This document shows, in pieces, positions 27,498-38,100 of a stretch of 64,000 nucleotides of DNA (positions within the stretch are counted from its first letter, which is position 1; every line of letters begins with the position of its first letter). The stretch is from JAEVLT01 sp044598425 (GTDB lineage Bacteria > Bacillota > Bacilli > Bacillales > Cytobacillaceae). The notes beneath the pieces are model-generated. The model worked only from the letters and a program-made list of their open reading frames with translations, had not been told where the DNA came from and made no database searches. The stretch spans positions 496,001 through 560,000 of the forward strand of contig CP172536.1 of NCBI GenBank assembly GCA_044598425.1, read 5' to 3'. Position numbers and translations under genes: made by a program.

Positions 27498-28161
27498 TTG
27501 TCCGCCATTGTAAAAACCGAACCACTGCATGCTCAACTCTATCCATTAATTAAAAAAAGATTAATCGAGGGATCTTACCAGCCTGGTGAAAGAAAGTAAG
27601 ACTTGCTGATGAATTCGGAATAAATAGAGTGCCAGTTCGTGAAGCCTTAAGAATGTTATTCAAGATGGATGGGTAATACAAAGCGGTAATGCATTGTGCG
27701 TTTTTCAACCAACCTTAAAGGATTTAATTGATATTTATCAATGCAGACAAAGTTTGGAATCGCTTGCATCAAAGCTTGCAGCAAAAAATATAAACGACAT
27801 TCAGATAGGTGAACTGTACAACATCATAAATCAAACAAATAAAGCATTGGATAAAGGGGACATGACACAAGTTGTTCAATTAAATGTTTGTTTTCATGAG
27901 CAAGTGCTGGAGATTTCAGGGAATCATCAACTAATTACCTTAACAAGCACCATTCGAGATAAAGTGACTTATCTTCGAAATTGCAGCTTTAAGGGGAACG
28001 TAAGGGAGGTGAGCTTTTTAAGAGAACATGAAAGAATAGTAGATGCATTAAGAAGTCATGATGGGGATCAGGCAGAAATAGAAATGCATAATCACATTGA
28101 ACACGATTTACAGGCACTTATATCACTTTACACAGGGGGTAACATATGGCAATACCTATAG
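27498..28161 (+). pseudogene. GntR/FadR-family regulator, frameshifted
   Basis: The winged-helix N-terminus (LHAQLYPLIKKRLIEGSYQP) ends in a stop at GERK near 27596. A second frame gives LADEFGINRVPVREALRML. A third gives QDGWVIQSGNALCVFQPT and the intact FCD ligand domain (27694-28161). At least two frameshifts separate the pieces, so a full regulator is not made. It probably once controlled the adjacent HMG-CoA lyase cluster. Confidence 0.85.
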
Positions 28162-28238
28162 AGGCTAAGTCGAATTTGCAACAAGTTATTCCGGAGCAAA
28201 TGAGAATATCATAAATCGTTGTAGAGGGGAGCTCGATA

Positions 28239-29141
28239 GTGAATCTTCCAGAGAAAGTTGAAATAATCGAAGTTGGGCCAAGGGATGGTATTCAAAATGA
28301 ATCCAATTTTATTCCTACAGAAAATAAAATAGAACTTATCAACGCGTTAAATAAGACAGGAATCAAAAGAATGGAAGCCACTTCTTTTGTACATCCGAAA
28401 TATGTTCCGCAAATGAAAGATGCCAAGGAAGTTCTCGAAGGAATCGAAAAGGATTCATCTATTCAATACATGGCACTCATTCCGAATGAAAAAGGCTATG
28501 AAAGAGCAATTGAAAGTGGAATAAAAGCTTTGTCACTTGTAGTAGGAGCCAGCAACAGCTTTAACCTTAAAAATGTAAAAATGACGAGAGAACAATCGAT
28601 CAATAGCTTCGAAACAGTTATTAAAAAGGCAAAGGAACAAACTATTTTTATTCGGTACAATATTGCCACTTCCTTTTGGTGCCCATTTGACGGTAAAGTG
28701 AATTCTGAGATAGTTTTACATATGGCTGAGAAAGCAGAGCTTCTTGGAGTAGATGAAATTGTGCTGTGTGATACGATTGGAAGGGCAAATCCATCCCAAG
28801 TTTTTGAGCTGTTTGAAAAGGTGAATTCCCTAAAAACAAATGCAATCATTACAGCTCATTTCCATGATACTTATGGAATGGCCCTTGCAAATATTTTAGC
28901 AGCGCTTCAAGCCGGGGTTACTCACTTTGACGCTTCTATTGGAGGTCTTGGAGGATGTCCATTTGCACCGGGGGCTGCTGGAAATGCTGCGACGGAGGAT
29001 ATTGTATTTATGCTTCATGAAATGGGGATTGAAACAGGAATTGATCTGGAGCGACTGCTAGCTTGTGTTGATAGGGTTAAGCCTTTAACGAACCGGACTT
29101 TAACAGGCCATCTTACCAATGTTAGAGGATGCCAAATTTAG
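28239..29141 (+). CDS. Hydroxymethylglutaryl-CoA lyase
   Basis: This 300-aa TIM-barrel enzyme of the HMGL-like family splits HMG-CoA into acetoacetate and acetyl-CoA, the last step of leucine breakdown. VEIIEVGPRDGIQNE at the N-terminus, the metal-binding HFHDTYG near residue 207 and GLGGCPFAPGAAGN with the conserved Cys near 240 are all present. GTG 28239 follows GAGGGGAG. It sits between a broken regulator and a broken dehydrogenase, so its expression and role are doubtful. Confidence 0.9.
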   Translation: MNLPEKVEIIEVGPRDGIQNESNFIPTENKIELINALNKTGIKRMEATSFVHPKYVPQMKDAKEVLEGIEKDSSIQYMALIPNEKGYERAIESGIKALSLVVGASNSFNLKNVKMTREQSINSFETVIKKAKEQTIFIRYNIATSFWCPFDGKVNSEIVLHMAEKAELLGVDEIVLCDTIGRANPSQVFELFEKVNSLKTNAIITAHFHDTYGMALANILAALQAGVTHFDASIGGLGGCPFAPGAAGNAATEDIVFMLHEMGIETGIDLERLLACVDRVKPLTNRTLTGHLTNVRGCQI

Positions 29142-29177
29142 TGCATGGTTAGCTGAGTTAACTAATCTAAGGTACTT

Positions 29178-29462
29178 AACCCGACTCGGGAATTTCCATC
29201 AATGTTTGAACCAATTCATGGCTCAGCTCCCGATATAGCTGGAAAAAATATTGCCAATCCTTTAGCAGCAATTTGGTCTGCCAGCCAAATATTGGACTTC
29301 TTTGGTCTCGAAGATTGGGGTAAAAAGGTGTTGGATTCAATAGAAGAAACAATGAAGGATGGAAAAGTACTCACGCCTGATATGGGTGGTCATTCATCAA
29401 CACAAGACGTTGGAAAAGCAGTTGTAGATAAATTATGCAGTCTGGAAAAAGTTAATTGCTAA
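29178..29462 (+). pseudogene. Tartrate/isopropylmalate dehydrogenase, C-terminal fragment
   Basis: Only about 94 residues remain (NPTREFPSMFEPIHGSAPDI, NPLAAIWSA, TPDMGGHSSTQDVG). This is the C-terminal part of an isocitrate/isopropylmalate-type beta-decarboxylating dehydrogenase, about a quarter of the usual ~355 aa. No start codon or ribosome site is visible for it. Confidence 0.85.
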
Positions 29463-29505
29463 AAGATATAGACTCACTAAAAAGGAATAAAAGTTAATGA
29501 AATTT

Positions 29506-29535
29506 GGCCGGGCAAAAAAGCTTGGCCGTTTTTCT
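29506..29535 (+). terminator. Terminator after the dehydrogenase remnant
   Basis: GGCCGGGC pairs with GCTTGGCC (two wobble pairs) across AAAAAA and is followed by TTTTT. Confidence 0.65.
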
Positions 29536-29652
29536 TTTATATGAAATCAAAGGATGTTTTGAAAAAATTAAGGTCAATTAGATTATTAAATGTCACAAAC
29601 CCTTCACAAAGAAAACGGTTTAAGTTGATATTCAAATTTTAGTCACAAATTC

Positions 29653-29684
29653 TGTGAAAAGCTTCACAAGCATAGTGCTATACT
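29653..29684 (+). promoter_or_regulatory. ldh promoter with Rex-type operator
   Basis: TGTGAA-AAGC-TTCACA (29653-29668) is a palindromic Rex-type site. TATACT (29679-29684) preceded by TG forms an extended -10. A further TTCACAAA half-site lies at about 29602-29609. Rex normally represses fermentative ldh until NADH rises. Confidence 0.85.
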
Positions 29685-29776
29685 TACAGATATCAACATA
29701 GTAACAGTGTTTACTAATTAAGTTTTAAAAAAATCAACTAGAAAATGAAATCGTCATTTGAGAGGAGAATGTCATC

Positions 29777-30724
29777 ATGAATTACGGAAAAGTCAATCGG
29801 GTTGTTTTAGTCGGAACAGGTGCTGTAGGCTGCAGCTACGCTTATTCCATGATCAATCAAGGCGTTGCAGAAGAACTTGTTCTCATCGATGTGAATGAAG
29901 CGAAGGCAGAAGGCGAAGCAATGGATCTTAATCACGGAATGCCATTTGCACCATCGCCAATTAAAGTTTGGAACGGTACGTATCAGGACTGTGAAACGGC
30001 CGACTTAATTGTCATTACAGCAGGATTAGCGCAAAAGCCAGGCGAAACGCGGCTGCAATTAGTAGAAAAAAACACAAAAATCTTTAAAGAAATTGTCAAA
30101 AACATTATGGCAAGCGGATTTAACGGCATCTTCCTTGTCGCAACAAATCCGGTTGATATTTTAACTTATGTAACATGGAAAGAATCAGGACTGCCAAAAG
30201 AACGGGTCATTGGTTCGGGAACCGTGCTTGACTCTGCACGTCTCCGTTTTGGACTAGGCAAGTATTTTAACGTTGATACAAGAAATGTCCATGCTTATAT
30301 TATTGGTGAACACGGAGATACCGAACTTCCTGTCTGGAGCAAGGCCTCCATTGGCGTTGAACAGATCGAATCCCTTTTGGCTGAAAAAAATGAACTGAAA
30401 AAAGAAAGCTTAGAAGAAATTTTCATCAACGTCCGCGATGCTGCTTATCATATCATTGAGCGCAAAGGGGCAACATTCTATGGAATTGGAATGTCACTCG
30501 TTCGCATTACCAAAGCAATCTTGAATAATGAAAATAGTATTTTAACCGTTTCTGCTTATTTAGATGGACAATACGGACACAAGGATGTGTATATTGGTGT
30601 TCCTGCCATCATCAACCGCGACGGCATTCGCCAAGTTATTGAAATCGACTTAAACGAAAAAGAAAAAGAACAATTTGATCGTTCTGTTGCTGTATTAAAA
30701 GAAACGATGCAGCCAGTGATTTAA
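29777..30724 (+). CDS. ldh: L-lactate dehydrogenase
   Basis: This 315-aa cytoplasmic enzyme reduces pyruvate to L-lactate with NADH. The N-terminal NAD site VVLVGTGAVGCSYAYSM, VATNPVDILTYV, GSGTVLDSARLRFGLG and the catalytic IIGEHGDTELPVWS (His near residue 178) are all intact. GAGAGGAG precedes the ATG. The next gene is a carrier about 75 bases on, probably co-transcribed. Confidence 0.97.
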   Translation: MNYGKVNRVVLVGTGAVGCSYAYSMINQGVAEELVLIDVNEAKAEGEAMDLNHGMPFAPSPIKVWNGTYQDCETADLIVITAGLAQKPGETRLQLVEKNTKIFKEIVKNIMASGFNGIFLVATNPVDILTYVTWKESGLPKERVIGSGTVLDSARLRFGLGKYFNVDTRNVHAYIIGEHGDTELPVWSKASIGVEQIESLLAEKNELKKESLEEIFINVRDAAYHIIERKGATFYGIGMSLVRITKAILNNENSILTVSAYLDGQYGHKDVYIGVPAIINRDGIRQVIEIDLNEKEKEQFDRSVAVLKETMQPVI

Positions 30725-30799
30725 AAGGAAGCGACGGTAAATGTAAGAAAAATCCTTGAGCCATAATCGCAGATTAGATCATGAATAGAAGGTGACAGC

Positions 30800-32026
30800 A
30801 TGGAAACAATGAATCAGACAAAAAAAGGTTATTTTATGATGGCGGTGTTGTGGCTGGCATATGTAACCTTTGCAATGAACTGGGTTGCCGGTTCGTCACT
30901 GACACCGCAAATAACCAAAACCTTTTTCGGTGGGGCAGTTGATCCTCTTATTTCGCAATTAGTTAATTACTCGATTACAACAGCCCGTGTATTTGCCAAC
31001 ATTTTGGCTGCGATGATCCTCATGAAATTAGGTCCGAAAAAAGCAGCTGGAGTTGCGATCGGCCTCTTAATGATGGGACTTGTCGCTATTTATCTTCCAA
31101 ATTATTGGGCATATACAGCAGCAAGGATGGTCATGGCAGTAGGGGGCTCGATGGTTATCGTCTATATGAATCCTGTTGTCGCCCACTATATCACAAACTC
31201 AAGGGTAAAACTGCGTATCAATGCGGCCAATACCGTTGCCTATAATGCCGGAGCTTTCATAGTCGCTATGTTATTTACTCTTTTTGCAAAACAAATGGTC
31301 GCAAACTGGCGCCTAACGCTCACTTTCTTTGCATCTTTAACCATCCTGTTCTTTATTGGCTGGCTTTTGAAAGCGGAGAACTTTGAAACAAAAGAGCAAA
31401 ACAGCAATGGGGCAGAATCCTACGGTTATAAAGACGCCCTTAAAGACGGATTCCTATGGCGATATGGTTTGGCCTTTGCCTCATTCCTGACCCTTTATGT
31501 TTTATCGCTCGTGAGTTTTAAAGCCATTTTCGACCAATATACTTTATTAAATGGCTCGGTAACAAACCTTTTGATCTCCGGCTTTGGAATTCTTGGCACA
31601 TTTGCGGGAATTGCGATTGGCAACAGAGGCGTCCCGCGAAAGCCGGCCCTTATCGTTTCAGGCATTGTGATGGTCGGAGCCTTTGCGTTTGCGTTAGTCT
31701 TTGCCAATAAAATTCCGGTGTTTTCCTATATTTTGATCGCCATTTCCGGGTTTGCGATGTATATTCAATACCCAATCTTTTTGAACCTTCCACATGAACT
31801 AAAAGGGATGACACCGCAAAAGTTGACGATCATGTTCGGCCTATTCTGGGCGCTTGCCTACGCAGGTCAAACGATCGCAACCATTATCTGGAGTTATATC
31901 CTGGGTGCAGCAGGTTACACCCCGGCCATGATCTTCTTCATCACCGCATCAAGCATCTACATTTTCATGGTCGCCACCTTCCCCGAAACAAGGGAAAAGA
32001 AAGCGGCAGGCAGAAAAGCAGCATAA
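30800..32026 (+). CDS. MFS transporter (CynX/NimT-like)
   Basis: This 408-aa carrier has about twelve membrane helices and an MFS-type central loop (LLKAENFETKEQNSNGAES). GAAGGTGACAGC precedes the ATG. Co-location with ldh suggests organic-acid transport, perhaps lactate, but the sequence alone does not fix the substrate. Confidence 0.82.
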   Translation: METMNQTKKGYFMMAVLWLAYVTFAMNWVAGSSLTPQITKTFFGGAVDPLISQLVNYSITTARVFANILAAMILMKLGPKKAAGVAIGLLMMGLVAIYLPNYWAYTAARMVMAVGGSMVIVYMNPVVAHYITNSRVKLRINAANTVAYNAGAFIVAMLFTLFAKQMVANWRLTLTFFASLTILFFIGWLLKAENFETKEQNSNGAESYGYKDALKDGFLWRYGLAFASFLTLYVLSLVSFKAIFDQYTLLNGSVTNLLISGFGILGTFAGIAIGNRGVPRKPALIVSGIVMVGAFAFALVFANKIPVFSYILIAISGFAMYIQYPIFLNLPHELKGMTPQKLTIMFGLFWALAYAGQTIATIIWSYILGAAGYTPAMIFFITASSIYIFMVATFPETREKKAAGRKAA

Positions 32027-32029
32027 AAT

Positions 32030-32059
32030 GAGTCCTCGAACAGATCGAGGACTTTTTTT
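32030..32059 (+). terminator. Terminator of the ldh operon
   Basis: AGTCCTCGA pairs with TCGAGGACT across ACAGA and is followed by seven T residues. Confidence 0.92.
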
Positions 32060-32063
32060 GACT

Positions 32064-32152
32064 AATCAGAATTTATAAACGCATAAGTGCAACTACGCCT
32101 CTGTCTTCGCCAAAGGATTTATTTATACGATCAGAATTTATATATGCACTTC
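32064..32152. repeat. Dispersed repeat, TTATCAGAATTTATA family (copy 2, double)
   Basis: ATCAGAATTTATA occurs at 32064 and again at 32130, flanking TGCAACTACGCCTCTGTCTT. The second copy continues as TATGCACTTCG, like the copies at 26344 and 60194. The element overlaps the truncated end of the hemY remnant. Confidence 0.7.
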
Positions 32153-32964
32153 GCTAACGGAATGATATAGCTGTCTCCATCTTTTGTAATCTTGTCAACG
32201 GGGGAATCTTTAAGAACGGTCCCTGGGTCCATCCGTTTTATCACTTCTTCGACCAATGTTTCAAGGCCGGTTGATAAAGAAATGAATATTCCTTTTTTGG
32301 CTGGCTGCTTTTTAGCCGCTGTTCTAGGGCGGGTTGGCATTGTTTTTTTCAATCCGAGAACAAGGCTCCTGTGGGTCTGTTCCAGTTGATAAAACATGGG
32401 GAACAAAGACATCAAGCTTAACCGGTCGATGTCTCCAGCATAAATTCCGGATAACAGCGGATCAATTAAGTTATCAACTACTTCATCTCCGAGCCTTCTT
32501 CTGAAAAATTCACCAAGAGATTGATCGTCCTTTTCTTTTCCTTTTGGTAAAATAAAATCTCCTGCTGCCCGCAGTTTTCCTAAAGGAGAAAAAAGGCCCG
32601 AAAATACAAATGGTGTTACTTGGGTGGGAATTCCCATGAACGATCCTTCCGGCATGATATGGAGCTTTCCTCTTGCATATATGTAGGATTTTCCGGCTGC
32701 ATTTGTCACGACTTGATTTTCTAAACCTACTTCTTTAATTAATTTTAGCGCGCTGGCTTTCCGAGCAAGCATTGAATCAGGCCCTTTTTCAACAATAAAA
32801 CCATCCTTTTTAAAGGTATTAATGACCCCGCCAAAGCGGCTGCTAGCTTCAAAGAGTTTGACTTGATAAGGCAGACGTTTTTCTTTTATTTCTTTTTGCA
32901 GATAATAAGCTGTTGACAACCCGGTGATTCCTCCGCCAATAATAACAATTTCCTTTCTCTTTAT
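32131..32964 (-). pseudogene. hemY: Truncated coproporphyrinogen/protoporphyrinogen oxidase (hemY/cgoX)
   Basis: The FAD site EIVIIGGGITGLSTAYYLQ (frame open back to about 32960), EASSRFGG, VEKGPDSML and LGEFFRRRLGDEVVDNLIDP are well kept. The protein stops after about 270 residues, against ~470 in the family, with IIPLAKCIYKF where the repeat begins. The C-terminal half, including part of the FAD site, is missing. No clear ATG with ribosome site precedes the frame. It cannot encode a working enzyme. Confidence 0.88.
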
Positions 32965-33184
32965 TGCACATCAGCTCCGGTATTTTTTATATATTTTGCT
33001 CATATTTTCACAACAGGAAATTTTTCTCCTGCTCCTCCATCCTCATTGTATACGATTAAAATCAAAAAAATGAAAATCTAATTATTTGTAAGAGAAAGTT
33101 CACGAAGTATGGATCATTCAAGAAAAGATTTTTAATGTTATTATGGCTACAATAGAAATATTAAATCGCAGAGGAGAGAACCAA

Positions 33185-33946
33185 ATGGATTTGTATTTAA
33201 AAGGGAAAAACATTTTGATTACAGGCGGTTCCAAAGGGATTGGGAAAGCAATTGCTCAAGTGTTTGTGGCCGAAGGGGCAAATGTTTCGATCGCAGCGCG
33301 CGATATCGAAATCTTGCAAAAGACGAAAGAAGAACTGGGTGGAAAGGCAGCGATTTTTCAAGCGGATATTACCAATGCTGCAGAACGGATAAGATTGATT
33401 CAGGAGTTTATGCATGAACAGGGCCGATTGGATGTTTTGGTGAATAATGCAGGCGGCAGCAATGGGGCAGGGGCAACCGAAACGGAAATGGAATTATTTT
33501 ACGAAGCGATGGAATTGAATTATTTTTCTGCGGTTCATTTAAGCAAATTGGCTGTCGAGCAAATGAAAAAATCCAGCAGCGGCTCGATTATTAACATTAC
33601 CTCTGTCTTCGGCAGGGAAAGCGGCGGCAAAGTGACTTATAACAATGCCAAAGCCGCTTTGATCAGCTTCACCAAATCATTGGCAGATGAAGTGATTCCA
33701 TACGGGATTCGCGTCAACAGTGTTGCCCCCGGCAGCATCCTTCATGAAACAGGCAACTGGAAAAAACGCCTTGAGGCCAATCCCGAAGAAATTCATGCCT
33801 TTGTCAAAAATGAAATCCCGTCAGGCCGCTTCGGCACTCCCGAAGAAATCGCCAACGTCGTCGCCTTCCTCGCCTCCGCCAAAGCCTCCTGGATCGTCGG
33901 CGCCAGCCTCAACGTTGATGGGGGACAGTCGAGGATGAATTTTTAG
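33185..33946 (+). CDS. Short-chain dehydrogenase/reductase
   Basis: This 253-aa classical SDR binds NAD(P)H through ITGGSKGIGKAIAQVF (residues ~11-26). It has VNNAGGSNGAG, catalytic Ser in NITSVFGR, the YNNAKAA Tyr/Lys pair and the C-terminal GASLNVDGGQSRM. ATG 33185 follows GAGGAGAG; the extension to 33143 has no ribosome site. Substrate unknown. Confidence 0.92.
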   Translation: MDLYLKGKNILITGGSKGIGKAIAQVFVAEGANVSIAARDIEILQKTKEELGGKAAIFQADITNAAERIRLIQEFMHEQGRLDVLVNNAGGSNGAGATETEMELFYEAMELNYFSAVHLSKLAVEQMKKSSSGSIINITSVFGRESGGKVTYNNAKAALISFTKSLADEVIPYGIRVNSVAPGSILHETGNWKKRLEANPEEIHAFVKNEIPSGRFGTPEEIANVVAFLASAKASWIVGASLNVDGGQSRMNF

Positions 33947-34147
33947 GGGAGAATTTCATTACGAAAAATAAGAAAGTTTCCTTCTGAATCAAAAAGTACT
34001 TCTACCTGAATTATTCATAAAGCCTTAATTTAGGTGATTAACCAATACAATTTGAAAATATTTGGGGAATTTATTATTTAATTGGATGAAAAATTCTAGT
34101 TTCAAAAGAGGATAGGATAAATTCTTAAATATAAAATCCATAATTAT
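33947..34147. other. AT-rich spacer between SDR gene and IS remnant
   Basis: I see no gene, repeat or clear terminator in these 200 bases. Confidence 0.4.
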
Positions 34148-34928
34148 CTAAATTGTTCTAAAAAAGGCAGACCTAGCCTTGGTGTAAAGACGCTTATTTG
34201 CTTTCAACCGAATAACATAGAAAGCCTTTTGGATTTCGGCCAATTCAAAGAGTTCATGTACTGCAAAACCGCTGTCTCCTCGAAGAACTGTACTTATCCA
34301 AGGATAAAGAGTTTGGTAGCGTTTAAGCGTAGGGCCAACAAAACGAACCACCTGTCTGGATGTGTAAACAGATCCAGCTCGAAGTTCAGCCTTAAGGCAA
34401 TCCCCAGTTAAGCCATCAAACATAAGCATTGGATGATAGCCGTTTTCACCATAATGTGTATTGTACGAAGAGCCGTGTTAATTGCCATAAGTCGCTGCGC
34501 TTGTAGAATCAAGATCAAGAATAATGTCCTCCGGCGAAGCTAACTGACGATAACGTTCAATCAAAGTATTATTTACAAGTTGAATCTGCTTCATCGCGTC
34601 TATGTCGAAAAGCTGATTTACTCTGGACATTTTAGGTTGAGTGCCAAGTGATCTTTTTCTAAAATGGTTGTCAAAGCTGGATCGTATCGAAGACTATCGG
34701 TATGATCATCTGAATGATATCCCGCAATGTGCTGATAAATCTTTTGCATGATGACACTATCGTTAGAATGCACATCATGATTGACAGAACCTTTCAGAAT
34801 CACCATTGAATGAATCAGTTGACTAAGAAGCCCAAATTCTTTATAAAGTAAAAGCCCAGCATCATTGGTAAGGTTACCACCATAATTCTTCCATTTAAAT
34901 TCTTTGATTGTTGGATTAAACTAGTCAT
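34148..34928 (-). mobile_element. IS1380-family transposase remnant
   Basis: Read on the minus strand from about 34928, three frames together give a transposase N-terminus (NYGGNLTNDAGLLLYKEFG), then SLRYDPALTTILEKDHLA, then the catalytic-region LASPEDIILDLDSTSAATYG. A stop and then YHPMLMFDGLTGDCLKAELR follow. At least two frameshifts, one in-frame stop and loss of the C-terminal third make it inactive. The length is about half the usual ~440-aa family transposase. It sits just upstream of cas9. Confidence 0.85.
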
Positions 34929-35194
34929 AGAGAAGCCCCCTTCTTGGTTTTGTTTTGGCTTAGTCACCTATGACATTACCAAAAATGGCGCTTTTTTTCA
35001 TGCTTTTTTTCACCTTATGGGTGAAGAACATTTTACTTCCAATCACTTGTCATTACTACACTTTGGGTTGATTTAGATTGAAGCTATGAATAATTCAGGT
35101 TCTATTATTGAATGAAAATATTTTCAAAACTTAAAAATATGTTATCATGGAATTATACTTAATTTTCCAGAAAAAATTAGAGAGGAAGTTCTTT
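34929..35194. other. Region between IS remnant and cas9
   Basis: This likely holds the cas9 promoter. TTGAAT (35107-35112) lies ahead of an AT-rich stretch with TATCAT (35143-35148), but neither box is strong. I see no gene. Confidence 0.35.
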
Positions 35195-38100
35195 ATGAAA
35201 AAAATTTTAGGGCTGGATATCGGAATATCATCAGTTGGCTGGGGAATTATTGATCAAGACAGCGGAGAAATTATAGACGCAGGTGTAAGATTATTTGAGG
35301 AAGCTTCAAGGAATGCTAATGAAGAGCGGCGGGGGTTTCGTGGTTCTAGAAGATTGAAGAGAAGACGAACTCACAGGTTAGAAAGAGCGAAGGAACTATT
35401 GGAACATATTGAATTGCCACTTAGCGGTGTTGGGAAAATTAATCCTTATGAGGCTAGATATCAGGCTATTTATGGAACAGTAACTAAAGAGGAATTAGCA
35501 GCAGCCCTATATCACCTTGTTAAAAAAAGAGGAACAGTTTTGGATTCTCCAGATGAAGAAAAAAGTAGTGGAATTGAACTTTCAACCAAAGAACAGTTAG
35601 CAAGAAATAAAAAACTTTTAGAAAGCAAATACATTTGTGAAATACAATTAGAACGACTTGAAAACAAATATGAAAAAATTAGGAACCATGAGAATCGTTT
35701 TAGGACTGAAGATTATCTAAAAGAAGCGAGAGCAATTTTAGCAAAGCAAAAAAAGGTTTACCCTGAAATTACAGATGACTTTACTCAACAATATCTTAAT
35801 CTCATTGAAAAAAGGCGTCAATATTATGAAGGACCAGGTTCTGAAAAATCACCAACACCATACGGCTCTTATTCTTTGGATAAGGATGGAAGACTAGTCT
35901 ATACCTCAATGATTGATAAAATGAGAGGAAAATGTACATACTTTCCTGAAGAGTTAAGACTTGCAAAAATGTCTTTTACAGCGGATTTGTTTAATCTATT
36001 AAGTGGTGACTTAAATAAACTGCAAATAAATGGTGAGTATTTGTCTTTTGATGATAAAAAATATTTAGTAGAAAATTTCATACTGAAAGGTAAAAATCTG
36101 ACTTTGCCACAGATTTTAAAATATAAAGGTGCAGATGAAAATGCAGATGTGAGAGGATACCGAAAGGATCTTAAAACAGATAGTCCAACATTTACTGAGT
36201 TTAAAGGGTATAAGGAATTATTAAAAATAGTAAAGGAATATCAATTACCACAATGCATTCTAGAAGATATTGATTTAATGGATGACATAGTTGAAATTTT
36301 AACTGCCGAAAAATCCTACCAACGTCGGGAAGAGCAATTACGAAAACGGCTAGAAAATTATGAAGATACTATACTTTCAAAAATTGTAAACGCATTAAAA
36401 GAAAGTACAAAATTTACCGGATATCATAGTCTTTCAAAGAAAGCGATTTATTCAATAATGGACGAGCTGTGGCATACGAATAAAAACCAAATGGAATTGT
36501 TCACTGAATTAGGATTAGAGAATAAACGACTGGAAAATTTGACCAGTCAAAATCGCATTGCCTTTGATGATGACGCTATATTAAACACTGTTGCAAAACG
36601 GGCGCATCGAGAAACCATTAAAATTGTAAATGAAGTTCGAAAAAAATATGGAGAGTTATCAGCGATCGTTGTTGAGACAGCAAGAGAAAAAAATAGCGAT
36701 GAAAAACGCAAACTTTATGCAGATTTTCAAAGAGCTGTGGGAAAACATGAAAAAGAGATGGCAAAGCAATTAGGAGTAAAAGAGTTAAAAGAATTACATC
36801 TTAATAGTAAGCAATATCTTGCACTAAAGCTTTGTGAATCTCAAGACTACAAGTGCATATACTCAGGCAAAAGCATTTTAGTTCAAGACATTGTCGAAAA
36901 TCCGTATTTGTTTGAAATAGACCACATACTTCCCGTCTCAATTTCTTTTGATGACAGCCAAGCAAACAAGGTGTTGTGTTACCAGAGTGAGAACCAATTA
37001 AAAGGACAACGGACACCACACCAATATTTTTCTTCAGGGAAAGCTTCTAGAACGTTTGACCAGTTTAAAGTTGAGGTTTTAAATTTATATAAGAGCAGAA
37101 AGATATCAAGCAAGAAAAAAGATTATTTACTTGAAATGCGGGATATTCAACATAACGAGGAATTGCAAAAAGAATTTATCAATCGAAATTTAGTAGATAC
37201 ACAGTATGCAATGCGGAGTTTTTCAATGACATTGCGAAATTTCTTTAAAACACATGAGATTGATACAAAGGTTTTTTCAATTAAAGGATCGTTTACTTCA
37301 GCACTAAGGCGTCGCGCTAAATTAAATAAAGATAGAGACGAAAGTTACGCCCACCATGCAATTGATGCATTAATTGTTGCAGCCATTGGCAGGATGCCTA
37401 TCTTTGAATTCTTTAAAGAGTTTAGTATGAGTGATGAAGGTATCATTGTTAACAAGGAAACTGGAGAAATAATAGATGAAAGTGAATTTTTTAATCATCA
37501 ATTTATTACTTTTTTAAGAAATTTAATGAATTACGAATCGAATATTAAGTATTCACATAAGGTTGACAGAAAAGCGAATCGCTCAATGTCCAATCAAACA
37601 ATTTATGGAACACGTGAAAAAGATGGGGATACGTATTATTTAGGGAAGAGTTCAAATATCTATCATTTAGACAAGAATGGCGTTGCTCCATTACTAAAAA
37701 GAATTAATAAGAGTCCGGAAAATTTCCTGATCGCACAGCATAATCCAGAATTGTTTTCTTTGATACAAAAAATCATTAAAGAATACGCTAATGTTGATAA
37801 TCCGTTTCGGGCATATTTTGATGAAAATGGATACATTATGAAAGATGGTAAGGTTCCGGTAAAAACTTTGAGATACTATGACCGGAAGTTAGGCGTTCAT
37901 ATGAAAATTACTGATAAATACCCAAACTCAAGACATGATGTGGTTTTATTAAGTATAAAAGGTCTGAGGGCGGATATATACAAAAATGATGAAGGGAAAT
38001 ATAAGTATATAGGCGTACCGTATTATTGGTTTAATCAAGTAGGAAAACAGTTCATTCTCGATATGAATAAATACAACGAAGAAAAGGCAAAGGATTATAA

